From NCBI GenBank assembly GCA_933228675.1, contig OW121741.1, forward strand, positions 116,235,248 through 116,299,247: a stretch of 64,000 bases of DNA. Direction: 5' to 3'. Both the position numbers and the translations under genes were made by a program. The stretch is from Stomorhina lunata (Eukaryota; Arthropoda; Insecta; Diptera; Rhiniidae). The notes under the pieces were generated by a model. That model saw nothing but the letters and a program-made list of their open reading frames with translations, was not told the origin of the DNA and ran no database searches. Shown here piece after piece: positions 1-12,000 of the stretch (the stretch's first letter is position 1; the number at the start of each line of letters is the position of its first letter).

Positions 1-109
1 GGTGTCATATTTTATCTTTGTTGAAAATAAAAATATGAATACGTTTCATATTTACTTCGAATATGAAAATTAGGGAAAAAAACTAAAAACTAAATATTAA
101 ACCCTGCAA

Positions 110-285
110 ACTTTGCATACATAATTTTTGTAACAACTGTAATCAATTATATATAAGTTTTGAGAAAATGTTTGTATGATGACAAAATTTAGCAAATATT
201 TGTCTTTATACAGGAAAAAGAACACCTTAGTGGTCAAGGGTATCGTATGGTCGGGCCTGACCGACTATAGCATTTCCTTACTTGT
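110..285 (-). repeat. Dispersed repeat family A, truncated copy
   Basis: A minus-strand 5' fragment of family A. It ends at 285 with the family start (complement of ACAAGTAAG...) and keeps the GGGTATCGTATGG segment and the TTTGTATGATG segment shared with the copies at 4822 and 53712. The 3' part is missing. Confidence 0.7.
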
Positions 286-1329
286 TTATTATAAAGTTTA
301 AACGTTGACATTATTTGTGAAACACTAAATCAAATGTTAGAGAATTCGGCCTTTTCAAACAATTCGTTCTTAGTGGAACTGTACTGGTGTCACTGTAATT
401 TTTTAAAAGAATCAACTAATTCTCACCCAACTATGGAAAATAAACTAAATTTATAGATCGCAAATAAACGAAAATTATGTTAATCAAAAAATAACCAAAT
501 ATTTTAATAAAAACAATCACGTTATTTGTTAAAAATTTTAGTCAAGTGCAAAAAGTTACATTCCTACAAAATTTCGTGATTAATTACACCCTCAAAACGA
601 TTTTAAATGAAAAAACCTGAAGTCTCGTGCTTTATCAATTTCTATCTTAAATAAAGGGTTTTTGATTTTGAGCTTCCTATCTTTAAATAAATAAAACTGA
701 AAGGGTTATGATACAATTATGTTATAAACACAGTTAGGACTAACTTTAGACTTTAAAGACCAATGTTGCATATCACGTAGCTCCGCACTATGGCATTTCT
801 GCTGCAAAAAATCCATTTTTTGACCACCTCTTTTGAATAATCTAATGATGCAGTTCTTTATAGAAGAGTCTAGATATTAAGGATCAATAATTGTTTTCAA
901 GAAAAAAAAATATTATGTGTTTCAAAAAAGGTATTGAAATGTGCTTTATGTTTTAAAACGAATAGTGATGAAATTTTTCATCAAACTCAGTAGCTCTTGC
1001 ATCGAATAAAGTTTCACAGCTTTAATCTTGATGTCGATGTAATTAAGACATAGAACCTTGGTTTTAGTCTGCAGAAGAAAATAACTTAGTCTCGTATATA
1101 GTTTAGGAGATATCAGGAAATCAAAAAAGTTCTACAAAATTCAGTGTTTTCGCTTTTCTTTGGACAAAAACTAAGTTGGTGCGGTTTTGGTGAAAGTCTC
1201 TTCTTTAGATTGAGCAAAAAAAGTTCACCGAAATTTACCGGTCGTAGAACAAAGTTCAAAATTTTCTGAAAAAGCCAAATAAATTGTTACGCATAATTGA
1301 AGTAAAAAGTGTTTAGGCGTAACTTTTTG
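286..1329. other. Intergenic AT-rich DNA, no gene seen
   Basis: No open frame with family resemblance was found on either strand. A few phrases (for example near 1190-1260, with 'accgaaattt') look like old dispersed-repeat DNA, but no boundaries could be fixed. Confidence 0.4.
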
Positions 1330-1977
1330 ATCAAATTGAATTTAAGTGTAAGTCCAGTAGGAGTCGACTTATTTCAAAAATTAAACGAGCTCTTTTTTGG
1401 GTCAACCAATAGTTGCGTGCCGAGTTTCATCAAATTCTGTTGAGAATTGCGGCTCATATTGAGAAGAAAAATAAGTAAAAAATTGGGGTTAAAAGCAGGT
1501 ACTCCGAAGAATAAACGGATTTCAACCAAAATTGGTTGAGCTCTTTATTGGATAACCTAAGACGTGTGCCAAATTTGTTCAAATTCTGTTGAGAACTCCG
1601 GCTCATACATTGATAACAATAATAAGTGAAAATTGAATTTTTTAAAATTCTGTTGAGAATTCCGGCTTATACTTTGAAAAAAAGACATTTACCCTAAAGG
1701 GTGGTATAATTTCAACCAAAATTAATAGAGCTTTTTTTCCAATTGATTAATAGACGTGTGTTGAATTTTATCAAATTCTGTTGAGAATTGCGACTTGTAC
1801 ATTGAAAAGAAAAATTGGTGAACAAATATTGGGTCTAAGGCAGGTACCCCAAGGAGTCGACAAATTTGAACCAAAATCAGTAGTTCTTTTTTTTGAATTC
1901 ATTAATAAACGTGAGTTGAATTTCATCATATTCTGTTTAGAATTGCGACTTGTACATTGAGAAGGAAAATAGGTAAA
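1330..1977 (+). repeat. Degenerate tandem repeat, unit about 150 bp
   Basis: The phrase AAATTCTGTTGAGAATTGCG and relatives recur at about 1432, 1580, 1648, 1773 and 1926. They are followed each time by a 'cttatacattgagaa' segment and a 'caaccaaaattggt...agctcttt' segment. Spacing is about 150 bp except for one shortened unit. The array stops exactly where a family A copy starts. Confidence 0.6.
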
Positions 1978-2763
1978 ACAAGTGAGAAAGTGCTATAGTC
2001 GATCAGGCCCGACCATAAGATACCCTTCACCGCTAAGGTAAGGTGTTATTTTCTCTGTATAAAGAAAAATATTTGCTAAATTTTGCCATCATACAAACAT
2101 TTTCTCAAAACTTATATACATATTTAAGCTATATCCGTCATTTGGACTTATATGAGAGCTCGGTTCAAATGTGGACCGATTATCTCGAAATTTGGCAAAT
2201 TAATTACAGTTAATTACAAAAATTATGTATACAAACTTAAAATTCTCATTATCTTTAGATTTACGAGTGTTTTAGTAATTTTTTTTGTCTTATTTAGTGC
2301 ATTTTTAAAGAAGAGTTTGTATGGGAGCTATGGTCAAATGTGGACCGATTTCAACGAAATTTAGTATAGTGATTTTAGTTTACATAAGCAGTATTTTTTA
2401 TTTCATGAAAAAATATTGATATTTGTGGCCAATATATTAATTCCGGGAAGTGGGACCTATGGGAGGTACCATAAATAATGAACCGATTTTGACGAATTTC
2501 AATAGCCATGGTCCCAATATCAAAAAAATTATCTGTGCCAAATTTCATCAAATTATCTTTAGAATTTCGACCTGTAGTTTGATTACAAGGTTTACATGGG
2601 GGTCCAGCCAGCCAGACGGACTGAGATCGCTAAATCGAATCAGAAAGTGATTCTAAGCCTACTGGTTTACTAAAAGGTGGGTCTAAGACAAATATTTCTA
2701 TGCGTTACATACATCAGCACAACTTATAATTCCCTTTACACCTATGGTGGTGAAGGGTATAAA
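1978..2763 (+). repeat. Dispersed repeat family A, near-full copy
   Basis: It starts ACAAGTGAGAAAGTGCTATAG and ends in a hairpin plus GGGTAT. The subterminal 14-mer ATACCCTTCACCGC (2020-2033) is complementary, with one mismatch, to GTGGTGAAGGGTAT (2747-2760). Inside are the phrases 'gggagctatggtcaaatgtggaccga' and 'catcgctaaatcga', shared with all other copies. Short open frames inside are repeat-borne and recur in each copy. Confidence 0.8.
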
Positions 2764-4140
2764 AAAGTCATCGTTGTAGGATCACTCCTTCTATTTTTTG
2801 CACTTCGATGCATGCAAAAATGCCACTGTCCTGATGAAACCCAATATCTGTTGTATCCATATCCACTTTAAAGTAAAAAATTTGATAAAAATCGACCTAT
2901 AGCGATCGACTTTGATAGTAATGGCCTGGTCATGGTGGCTTTTAAAGATATATGAAGTCGAAAGTCTACACCAAACAGTGATTGGTAGATTAGTATCGCC
3001 AGTTGTCTAAACAGTACACCTATTTGGATAAAAAAATTATTATTTCCATGTTAACAACACATGGCAATATCTGTCATGATAGAAGTAGCTTCAACAAAAT
3101 GACCGTTATCAACTGACATATTTTAGGAAGTCCTTCTTAAAAGACCCTTTATAAAGAAGTGCGAAATAAAAAATAAACACTTTAAAAAACAAAACAATTA
3201 TCAAAAATCTCCACTGTGATAATTCTTTTGATTGATTGATCTCGCCCACACTTTTGCCAAGTTTACAGTATAAATGACGCGATTGTTTTATTTTCTCGAC
3301 GATCTTGCTTAAGATACCGGATAAAGGTATGGAACTGAACCAAGTTGATTAATTAGTGCATGAGCACTAATAACACTTGTTGCCAAATTGTGAAATCAAG
3401 TCCAACAACTTCACCCTCACAAATTTTCGAGGAGCTAATTGAAAGTTAATTGTTTTAACCGGTTTTTTCTTTAAATAAACTTGATAAATTTGCGTTGAGA
3501 GTATTAAGTGGAAACTTATGAAAATGTTTTTTTTTTAATAAAGAAGAAGCTCTTTGTATCTTTAATAAAGCCAGATTTTTATTCAAGCTAAATTTTTTTG
3601 TTTTAAAATAAGCACATCTTTTTTTGGAACAAGTTTTTTAATTATTTATCAATTCCTAAATTAGTTTATTTAAAACCATTATAAGTTGTTTTGTTAAAAA
3701 ATATTTTAAATTGAAATTAATTTTTGAAGTCATTAAATTTATCTTCGAAACAATAAAGTGTTAATTGAACTGATAAAACAAAGTTTCATTGTCATAAATC
3801 ATTGAATTTTTAATGGTAACTTTGATTTTAACTATTCTACCACATGAAATCCAACAAAATTTATATTTTAAATAATTAATTAAGATGTAAACCCTATAAT
3901 TGAAGAAAGTTTTTTTTTCTAAATTGATTTATAACTAACTTAACACACATTAAGAAAATTATGTCTTTTAAGGTTTTTCATATAAAAAAGAAATAGTTAA
4001 GTTTTCTAATTAGATATTTTAGTTTCCGATTTGGAAATCATTTATGAGTTTACTTAAAAACAACTAAGTATGACAATTAGTCAAGCCCGGTTTAATGATA
4101 ACCTAAATAAATATAGCTTAACTTTAAGATAATAACCATT
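2764..4140. other. Intergenic AT-rich DNA, no gene seen
   Basis: This is low-complexity AT-rich sequence with many short A and T runs and no recognisable coding or RNA motif. From about 2880 to 3330 base composition is more balanced, but no frame is open for long. Confidence 0.4.
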
Positions 4141-4154
4141 CTTATATCAATATT

Positions 4155-4400
4155 AATATGCTTTGGAATGCTTCCTAGATATAGAAGGAGCCTTTAATGA
4201 CATCAAATTAGAGGCTATTGTGATAGCCTAGATTATGGCTTCTCAAATAATATGGGATGGAAATATTAAGGCGCTTATACTTTTTAGAGAAAACTATTTA
4301 GAAGGCCATAAAACATAACTCGTTGGATATAGAGATATATACAGATGGTTCAAAAAAGGGACATGTTATTGGTAGTGAAATATTAGGAATATGAAGTAGT
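4155..4400 (+). mobile_element. LINE relic with RT and RNase H motifs
   Basis: In broken frames one reads ALECFLDIEGAFNDIKLEAI, matching the FLDIEGAF(N/D)N reverse-transcriptase motif of R1/LOA/I-type LINEs. About 130 bp later comes LDIEIYTDGSKKGHVIGSEI, the first Asp motif (YTDGSK) of their RNase H domain. Stops and a large internal deletion join the two. It is non-functional. Confidence 0.65.
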
Positions 4401-4821
4401 TTTAGATTAAACACAGAGTGTAGTACGAGGGCAGATCAATATGTCTGTGTCCTTTTGAATTTCTCGCCATCTTATTAAAATGATTCTTGCCATCTTATTA
4501 AAATGAATTTGATAGAGTATGGCACGGAGCATTTCTATCAAAACTTATTGCCTTTGGTGTCTGTAATAACTTCTCTCGGTTTATATCGAACTTCCTCAGA
4601 GATCGCTCCACATGAGTTGTTATAGATGAGTTCTCTTCAAACGAGTTCAAGTTCATCTTTATAAATTACCTTCTACGTCAAACTTTCAATCCTTTATACT
4701 ATTTTGCAGATGATAGTAATATTTGCCTTTCATATTCATTCAATCGTAGGCCAAGCCTTCTTGAGGTTGGCGCTATGAAACAAAACATGAATGAATCATT
4801 AAACCAAGATTTAGAAAAAAA

Positions 4822-5467
4822 ACAAGTAAGAAAGTGCTATAGTCGGTCAAGCCCGGCCATACGATACCCTTCACCACTAAGGTCAAAAGTGTTATTTTTT
4901 CTGTATAAAGACAAATATTTGCTTAATTTTGCCATCATACAAACATTTTCTCAAAACTTTTATATTTAAGCTGCTTCCGACATTTGGACTTATATGAGAG
5001 CTAGGGTCAAATGTGGACCGATTATCTCGAAATTTGGCAAATTGATTACAGTTGTTACAAAAATTATGTATGTAAAAAAAACTTAAAATTCCCACTATCT
5101 TCAGATTCAGAAACTTGGTAGAGTGATTTTAGTTGACATAAGCAGTATTTTATTTAAATTTCATAAAAAAATATTCTTATTTGTGGCCAATATATCAATT
5201 CCGGGAAGTGGGACCTATGGGAGGTACCATAAATAATGGACCGATTCTGACGAATTTCAATAGCCATGGTCCTATTATCAAAATGATCTGTGCCAAATTT
5301 CATCAAATTATCTTTAGAATTGATTACAAGGTTTACATGGGGGTCCAGCCAGCCAGACGGACGGACGGACGGACATCGCTAAATCGACTCAGAAAGTGAT
5401 TCTAAGCCTATTGGTATACTAAAAAACTTATAATACCCTTTCCACATATAGTGGTGAAGGGTATAAA
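4822..5467 (+). repeat. Dispersed repeat family A, copy nested in the CR1-like relic
   Basis: It starts ACAAGTAAGAAAGTGCTATAG and ends GGGTATAAAAA. The subterminal motif ATACCCTTCACCAC (4864-4877) is the exact complement of GTGGTGAAGGGTAT (5451-5464). The LINE reading continues on both sides, so family A moved in after the LINE. Confidence 0.85.
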
Positions 5468-5962
5468 AATAGAATATGCGCGGAAAACTCAATGTTGTAT
5501 GCCTTCGCATAAATGCACTGTAAACCATATTACATCATCAGTATTAATGTACATATTGAGGAATCAGATGTTCTTGATGTTTTGGGCATGAGAATTCAAT
5601 ATGACATTCGTTGGACAAACCACATCTTTCAAGTGTCGAAAAAATCATTCTAAAGATTCACTTCATCTGATCTCTTTACTATTTACTCTACCAACATCCG
5701 ACCGGAAATGGAATACAAATCTCATGTATAGTCCTGAGCTTCAAAATCTATTTTGGAGCTTCTCGACCAACTCTATTGATTTACTGGAGTACCGTCGAAA
5801 TGTAGGTTGTGTCACACTGTTCTATAGTTACTACTTTGGAATGTGCTCTAACGAAATCAGAGAACTCGTTTCCGAAACTCAGACGTTTTTACCCAATACA
5901 CGTCATTCTATTAGAGCTCATTCCTTTGTGGTCGATTGGCCGGTAAGCCAAACAACACACTA

Positions 5963-6326
5963 CAGCCGTACAGTTCGTATGTTAATTTAACTCCCCGCAG
6001 AGTTTTCCCTGCCAGTTCCAACATAGGTAAATTCAAAGCCACAAACACTGCTCCATATATTTCCCTCCCATAACCTATTTTCCTAGTTCCAATACAATGC
6101 ATTGCATAAGTAGGGGTCATCCCCCGAGTGCTGGTCCTGGTTCGTTCTTCAGCCGTACAGTTCGTATGTTAATTTAACTCAACGCAGAGTTTTCCCTGCC
6201 AGTTCCAACATAGGCAAATTCAAAGCCACAAACACTGCTCCATATATTTCCCTTCCATAACCTATTTTCCTAGTTCCAATACAATGCATTGCATAAGTAG
6301 GGGTCATCCCCCGAGTGCTGGTCCTA
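5963..6326 (+). repeat. Direct duplication (187-bp period) of the LINE 3' end
   Basis: The segment starting CAGCCGTACAGTTCGTATG at 5963 is repeated from 6150, almost base for base, through the 'gggtcatcccccgagtgctggtcct' ending. It is a two-copy tandem duplication of the CR1-like 3' terminus. The few differences (for example CTCCCC versus CTCAAC) make it fairly young. Confidence 0.85.
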
Positions 6327-6539
6327 AATTAAAAAAGTTAAATATTAATATTGTTAAATATTCAATTTTGTTAATATTTCATTGTTGGGTCTTATTGACC
6401 CAAAGGGTCCTAGGAAAGGCACAAATCCAAGGGACGTAGAGGGGTTATGAAAGATTATGCTTGTATGGACTCTGCACCATCCATTTCTATGATAAAGAAG
6501 TGATTCTAAATTTCGATGTGGCCTCACAAGCACTGATGA

Positions 6540-6880
6540 TGTTGAACGTTCTGACGCTCAGTTGAGGTCTCTACATTTGAAACAATTGAATTTACGATAT
6601 GGTTATGATATCCCACAGACCCATGTGTAGTTTCAATTTTGAATGATCACTTGGGTATTTTAAAGCTTTCCGTAAGATGGCTGCCGCATCTGCTCACAAT
6701 CACTAAAAACGCTAGCGTTCGTTTGACAACTTATCTTACGAGTAAATGTTATGCGCTGTTTAACAGAAATATGCACAAGTTTTTACACCGTTGCGTAATA
6801 GTTAATGAAACGTGGAATCCAACAACGAAATGATCTTCCAAAAATTATTCTTAAGATCTCGACAAATCATTTTAATCGGA
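6540..6880 (+). mobile_element. mariner transposase relic
   Basis: The reading VSILNDHLGILKLSVRWLPH LLT at about 6628-6700 matches the conserved SILHDHLGMRKxSARWVPRLLT block that links the DNA-binding and catalytic regions of mariner transposases. Flanking frames are broken and no terminal inverted repeats were found. Confidence 0.65.
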
Positions 6881-7084
6881 AGGGATGTAAAAATTGTAGA
6901 AATACAGGACTAACTACATAGAGCTAAAATAAGACTGTGTTGAAAAATAAATTAACTTTTTGTATAAAAATCTGTGTTTTAGCCAAAATGGCACGGACTT
7001 ATTGTTCAGCGATCGTATTTTCCAAGCAGAAATATTCGCTGTGTTCGAAGCAGCTCAATATCACAATTTATATAAATAGTCAAG

Positions 7085-7374
7085 CTACAATCCCACACAA
7101 CATTCAAATTTTACCAGGGGTACTTCAATGAGCTGCATCCGATTCTATTTTTAGACTCATTAAAAGGGACCTACGTTTTAACTCCGGCTCTGAACGATAA
7201 ATGCATTAGTTAGAGAAGTTTAACATAGCCTAATACTCACTAACCAGTGGCTAGTTATAAGGTGAACCGCTTTTTTTGAAAATTTAAATTATTTCAAGTG
7301 GGTCTGGCCAGAGATCAAACTGGGGACCTCTGGTATGCTAGGCGGATGACTAACCTACTATACCACGACGGTTA
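7085..7374 (-). mobile_element. tRNA-derived SINE, copy 1
   Basis: On the minus strand the element starts near 7374 with a tRNA-like head. A-box TGGTATAGTAGG lies at 7365-7354, and a B-box-like sequence follows within 40 bases. The body is shared with the copy at 50826-51138, ending in 'gcatccgattc...' and 'ccacacaacattcaaatt' when read on plus. It is more diverged than copy 2, and no target-site duplication could be fixed. Confidence 0.75.
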
Positions 7375-7674
7375 AAAGCAATCAATATGCAAAGCAATAT
7401 GCAACAGAATTATTAAAGGCTACGACAAAAATGTTCTACGTAACATGCTATTTTTTTTTTTTTTGTTCAAAATTTCATAAAAGTAACAAGTGCCGCATCC
7501 GCCGACAAAATTTAAACTTTTTTGTATAGGAAAAAATGTTTTCTAACCAATTAGAATTGAATTATTTAAAAAATTAAATGAAATGTAAAAAAATAACTAA
7601 AGTAGCTTTATTTTAAGTCATCAAAATTAAAAATCCATGAAGTATTTAGTTTCGGAGTTATTGTGATTTTTCCA

Positions 7675-9010
7675 CATTCAAGTGTATTTATGGCGAAATA
7701 TAGACTGTTTTCGTAAGTGTTTTTATGGGAGCTATGGTAAAATGTGAACCGACTTCGATGAAATTTTACATGTTGCCTAGTGCTTAACGAAAATTTCTAT
7801 ATACTAAATTTTATTATCATAGCTATTATTTTGTCATTTATTAGCAAATAAGCGATTTGCCTAGACGAGGTTATACTAAAGCTATGGTCAAATATGAACC
7901 GATTTTGCCCAATTTCAATACCAAAATTTGAACAGAAATGAAGAATATCTTTGCCAAGTTTCAATGACTACAATCGACTTTGAATTTCATAAGGATTTAG
8001 ATTAGGAATATAGGGGCACCATTTGTCATAGGGGCACATTTGCCGCCACTAATTTTCTTGAAAACTAACTTATCTTTTTTGATGCTGTAATCGATTTTAT
8101 ATTAGTTTATGATTGATATTCTATATTTCAAATTTTGACTGCTGTAGCTTTAATATTTAAAACATCAGGCGTGATTTACTGTTTTAGCAGATCCTGAAAA
8201 AATATTTTGCTACAAGAATTTTTGTAATACTTTCCTTAGCTTTTTGTTATCCAAAGAAATTATTTATTAGTTTAATAAACAATATAGTATTGAGAACAAA
8301 TATTTTAAGTTTTTATCAAGAAATCTATTTCTTATGTGAAAAATTGTTCTTTACATCTAAGGACTCTACCTGGGGCACATTTGCCATACATATATAACAA
8401 AGCTACTCGTCTACATTTTTTGACATTCGTAATATCCCTCAAAAGGATATCGTATTTTGGTTGCAAGGTCCAATCCATCTTTCATCTTAACATTTTTTTT
8501 TTTAATGTTGATATGTCACAGTACAAGTGTTAACAGAGGCCCAATAGTTTAAATTTTGATCTCTGATTTTTTTACTGTTTTGTTTAATTTATCCATGTGA
8601 AATGAACTTGAAATAATTTTTTGGTTTGTTTGTTTTGTATATTAAAGCTTTATAGAAATAAAAATTTACTTTATTACAACAATTTTTTTACTTCTTTTTT
8701 GTATCCAACTTTTTGGCAAATGTGCCCCATGGATGGGGTACATTGGCCACTTTTAGTTAATTTGCTATTTTTTAAATTTAATACATAAAGAAAAGCAGTA
8801 GGCAATCTGAACCAACACAGTTTAAAGGTAACATATATAGGTACCTATGAAGAACAAAAAAATTGTGATAACTCTCCCGGTAAGAAACCCAGAGCACTTT
8901 AAAAAAAAGTGGCAAATGCTCCCCCTTCTACCCAATATCCCTTTTGGTTTTTGAGCCAATATTAAGGAAGTTGTAAACGGAATGGCAATCTCAATATACC
9001 CCCATTCTTT
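7675..9010 (+). repeat. Dispersed repeat family B fragment, split by an inverted-repeat element
   Basis: 7675-8009 and about 8965-9005 match, in order, the family B copy at 55020-55435 (shared text includes 'ttattagcaaataagcgat' and 'tttgcccaatttcaatacc', then 'caatctcaatataccccc'). The 950 bp between them have no match in the other copy, so they are an insertion. The final hairpin of family B is lost here. Confidence 0.7.
8010..8935. mobile_element. Inverted-repeat (MITE-like) element inserted in family B
   Basis: The motif GGGGCACATTTGCC occurs near the left end (about 8027) and again at 8371. Its complement GGCAAATGTGCCCC occurs at 8715, and a decayed form (GTGGCAAATGCTCCCCCT) at the right end, about 8911-8930. 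Terminal inverted repeats plus internal copies suggest a non-autonomous DNA element or a foldback element. No transposase frame is present. Confidence 0.55.
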
Positions 9011-12000
9011 TAAAAAATTATGAAATATATAAAGCTGTAGAAGCTTAATGGAAATTACTTAATATAGCTGCTGGCAATCCTATTTGGAGTGAAGCAACAC
9101 AATTGGGGCCGCACTATGGATCAACAACAGTCTTGTTCATAATCTCACAGTTTCCTGTGTGGTCCTCTTATCTAATCTAACTCACTGAGCATAGTTTTAA
9201 TATGATGTATATCGTATTCCACTACAATAATGGTGATCTGAAGAGAAAAGGAATCCTGACACATAAGACTAAATCTTTATGAAACAAGCTTGACTTTACC
9301 CCATTTCATAAGGATTGATAAATTTGTGTATATTTTAGAACAAAAGTTGTGGGTCCAAAAAATAGATTTTGACAAAGTTGTATGCAATATTAAAATCCAT
9401 CTATAGTACGTGATCCGTTCTTATTATAAACAGCAATTTTTTTATAGAAAAGTCAATACAATTTTTATCATTTATCAAATACTCGTAACTCAAAAATCAA
9501 CATAACTAATTGTATTATTTTAATGGTGAGAGAATATTAAGATTCCTGTGGTGCATTAAAAAAATATTTTGACACAGATTTGTGACCTGAAAAGATACCT
9601 TACTTAACATATGATACATTCATCTAAACAAATTTCAAAATTTTTTGTATATTTGACTTTTTGATAAGAAAAGTGTAACAAAAACGCACTCTCGCACACA
9701 AAACAAACTGAGGCAAGGAAGGACGGATGGAAGAGTGGATATAATTTATAGCTCAACTGAATGTTTATATGCAAAACTCACAGCTCGAAAAGATGCATTT
9801 TTTTATATTTACAACAATAACAAGAAAAATATACATACATATGTATATATTTTTGTTGTCTCAATGATAATGGAAAGGAAAGTCAGACGAGACGAGTTAA
9901 AGAAGATAAATTCGATAGAATTGAAGAATTTAAAATTTTCACACTTATATGCTAAAAAATAAAATAACCGAAAGAAAAAAAATATACAAGATTGCACAAA
10001 TTAAAGCCAAAAAACAGACTTTGTTTATAAAACAGACAAAGTCCCAAATTGACATGGATGAGTGTTCAAACGAAAAATTGCCTTGAAGCCGAAATTCCAA
10101 AAAATGTATCATTCGATATCTGCCTGCAAGAGTTAATAAAAATGCAACCAACACGCACCGAATAAATTCGTAAATATCCGTATCCGCAATTGTTTGTATC
10201 CATTCGTGCCATTACCGATATCTTACACTTGTACTCACCCACACATACACAAACATGCTTACTCGTAAGCAACTTCGTAATTGGAGTGTAACAATTTATG
10301 CTTATGCTTGCAATGCTTACAAATAGGTTTAAAACGGTTGAAAGAGTTAAGCACATTTAAATATTTATTTATACATATTAGGAAAACTGTATCGAATCAT
10401 TTTATTTTACTTTAAAACGTTTGTTCAATTGTCCAAAAATGCCGACGCTAAAAATTTGTTGCTTGTATTTGAAATGTTGCGGTCTTTGAGAAGTTGCTAC
10501 TTGTTATTCTCAAACAATTATCAACATCACTTCGGTATTTGAGTAAAGGGTTTCAAAAAAGGCATCCGGTCATTTCCTAGGAATTCACATTGAATCGATT
10601 GTTTTGGAAGATCAAAGTACATACAAACAAACATATGTTTCTTGTTTCAATTTAATTAACACTTTAACATTTCCTACTAATTTAGGGCAATTTCGTAATC
10701 TCGCTATGAAAATTTTAAGGAAATCCAAATTTTGACATTTTACCCCGGTGAACAAAGGGTTAAGCTCGTCCAATATTAAAAAGCCTTTTAGCATAGGTTT
10801 TCCCTGAGCTAATCAATAATATTAATTATATATTTTTTTTATTGTTAAAATTTAATACAAGTAAAATTTGCCGAGCTTCTACTCAAATTTGGCCCAAAAA
10901 CTTTCATTTTCGCGAAATTCTTCAATTTTAAATCGCAGGTACGGCGAAAATGTTCAAGATATCGACCTAAATTTTTGTTGGGCTTTATTCTCCCATTTGT
11001 CTGTCTTAACTACCTGGTGAGTAGATTCTAAATTTGTAATATTGTTGAACAAAATTTTCGAAAAATTAAAAATGATTTTTGAAACCAACTTGAGAAAAAT
11101 CTACCATTTTCCAATAAAAAAAAAACTAAGTAAATTCGATTATATTTAAGCAAAAATGAACTATTCAATACTAACGAGTCATTTAATCATAAATCATGTC
11201 TAACTTTCTTTATTTACAACATAAAATTTTTGGTGCAAATCCTTAGGCGCGTTTTTAGGGACATTAATTTTCAGTGGATGAATGGAATAACTCCAAAACT
11301 ACTTCATGGATTTTCGTTGTTGTGTTTATCGAGGGAAAAAATCTGCGTTCTAACGGTAGTTTATTGGTGGATTAAAAACTTGTTTATATATCAAGAAGAA
11401 GATTATAATTAATCTAATTTAGAGAATAAAACAGAAATGGATTCGACCTCGAAATATGAATGAGATACTACGATTTTACAGCTTCCATCAACATCCAAAA
11501 GACTTCGAACAATATAGTTTAAAATATTCATATTGGTTCCAATGATCACAATGGATACTATAAGTTTGTGATTGCAATGAAACTTTTTAAATGCATTTTT
11601 TAATAAAATTAAAAAAAAAAACAAAATCGTTTCTTTCAAAATACATATTCAGATCAGATTCTGAAAACAAATTGTACTATTCAATAGAATTTGATGTGGA
11701 ATAGTTTAAAATTTTTATGAAAAACACAATGAATTTTAAATCAAAATCAAAAATTTCGTCATATTCCACCACGTCTATAGCGCCTACCATTTACTGAAAT
11801 AAAAAAAATAAGGCAGTTTCGTTTACTTAATAGTCTACTTTCATTATTCCATTGGAATTGTTAAGACTGATTATTGCTTGTTATTTAAAATATTGCAATT
11901 TTGTAACTAATGATTTTTACGTAAGGTAATGTATATCTGTATAATGTACGAGTAAAGTACGAGTTTTTAAATATTAAAAGATTTATAGCTTAATGCACTG

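Larger units (their letters stand above)
4470..6330 (+). mobile_element. CR1-like LINE relic, RT C-terminal half, interrupted by family A
   Basis: Fragments read EFDRVWHGAFLSKLIAFGVC and FADDSNICLSYSFNRRPSLL in broken frames. The family A insertion follows, and then the element resumes with the thumb and C-terminal region (around 5480-6000). That part includes WRRNVGCVTLFYSYYFGM-like text with R-R-N-V-G-C-V-T-L-F-Y conserved, and it ends in a G-S-S-P-E-C-W-S-like tail near 6120. The longest surviving frame is 5601-5990 (129 codons). It is decayed by frameshifts. Related copies lie at 24190-24905 and 39340-39500. Confidence 0.75.

Noticed and set aside
5181..5399. Open frame beginning MWPIYQFREVGPMGG as a small gene
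   Set aside because: The same frame recurs at 53843-54073 (-) and 55658-56008 (+) because it lies in family A repeats. It has no conserved domain and is truncated differently in each copy.
5601..5990. 129-codon plus-strand frame as a host gene
   Set aside because: It matches the C-terminal part of a CR1-like reverse transcriptase seen elsewhere in the window and contains shifts relative to those copies.
10066..10356. 96-codon minus-strand frame as a hypothetical gene
   Set aside because: It has no motif, splice support, promoter or codon pattern beyond background, and a chance frame of this length is expected in 64 kb.
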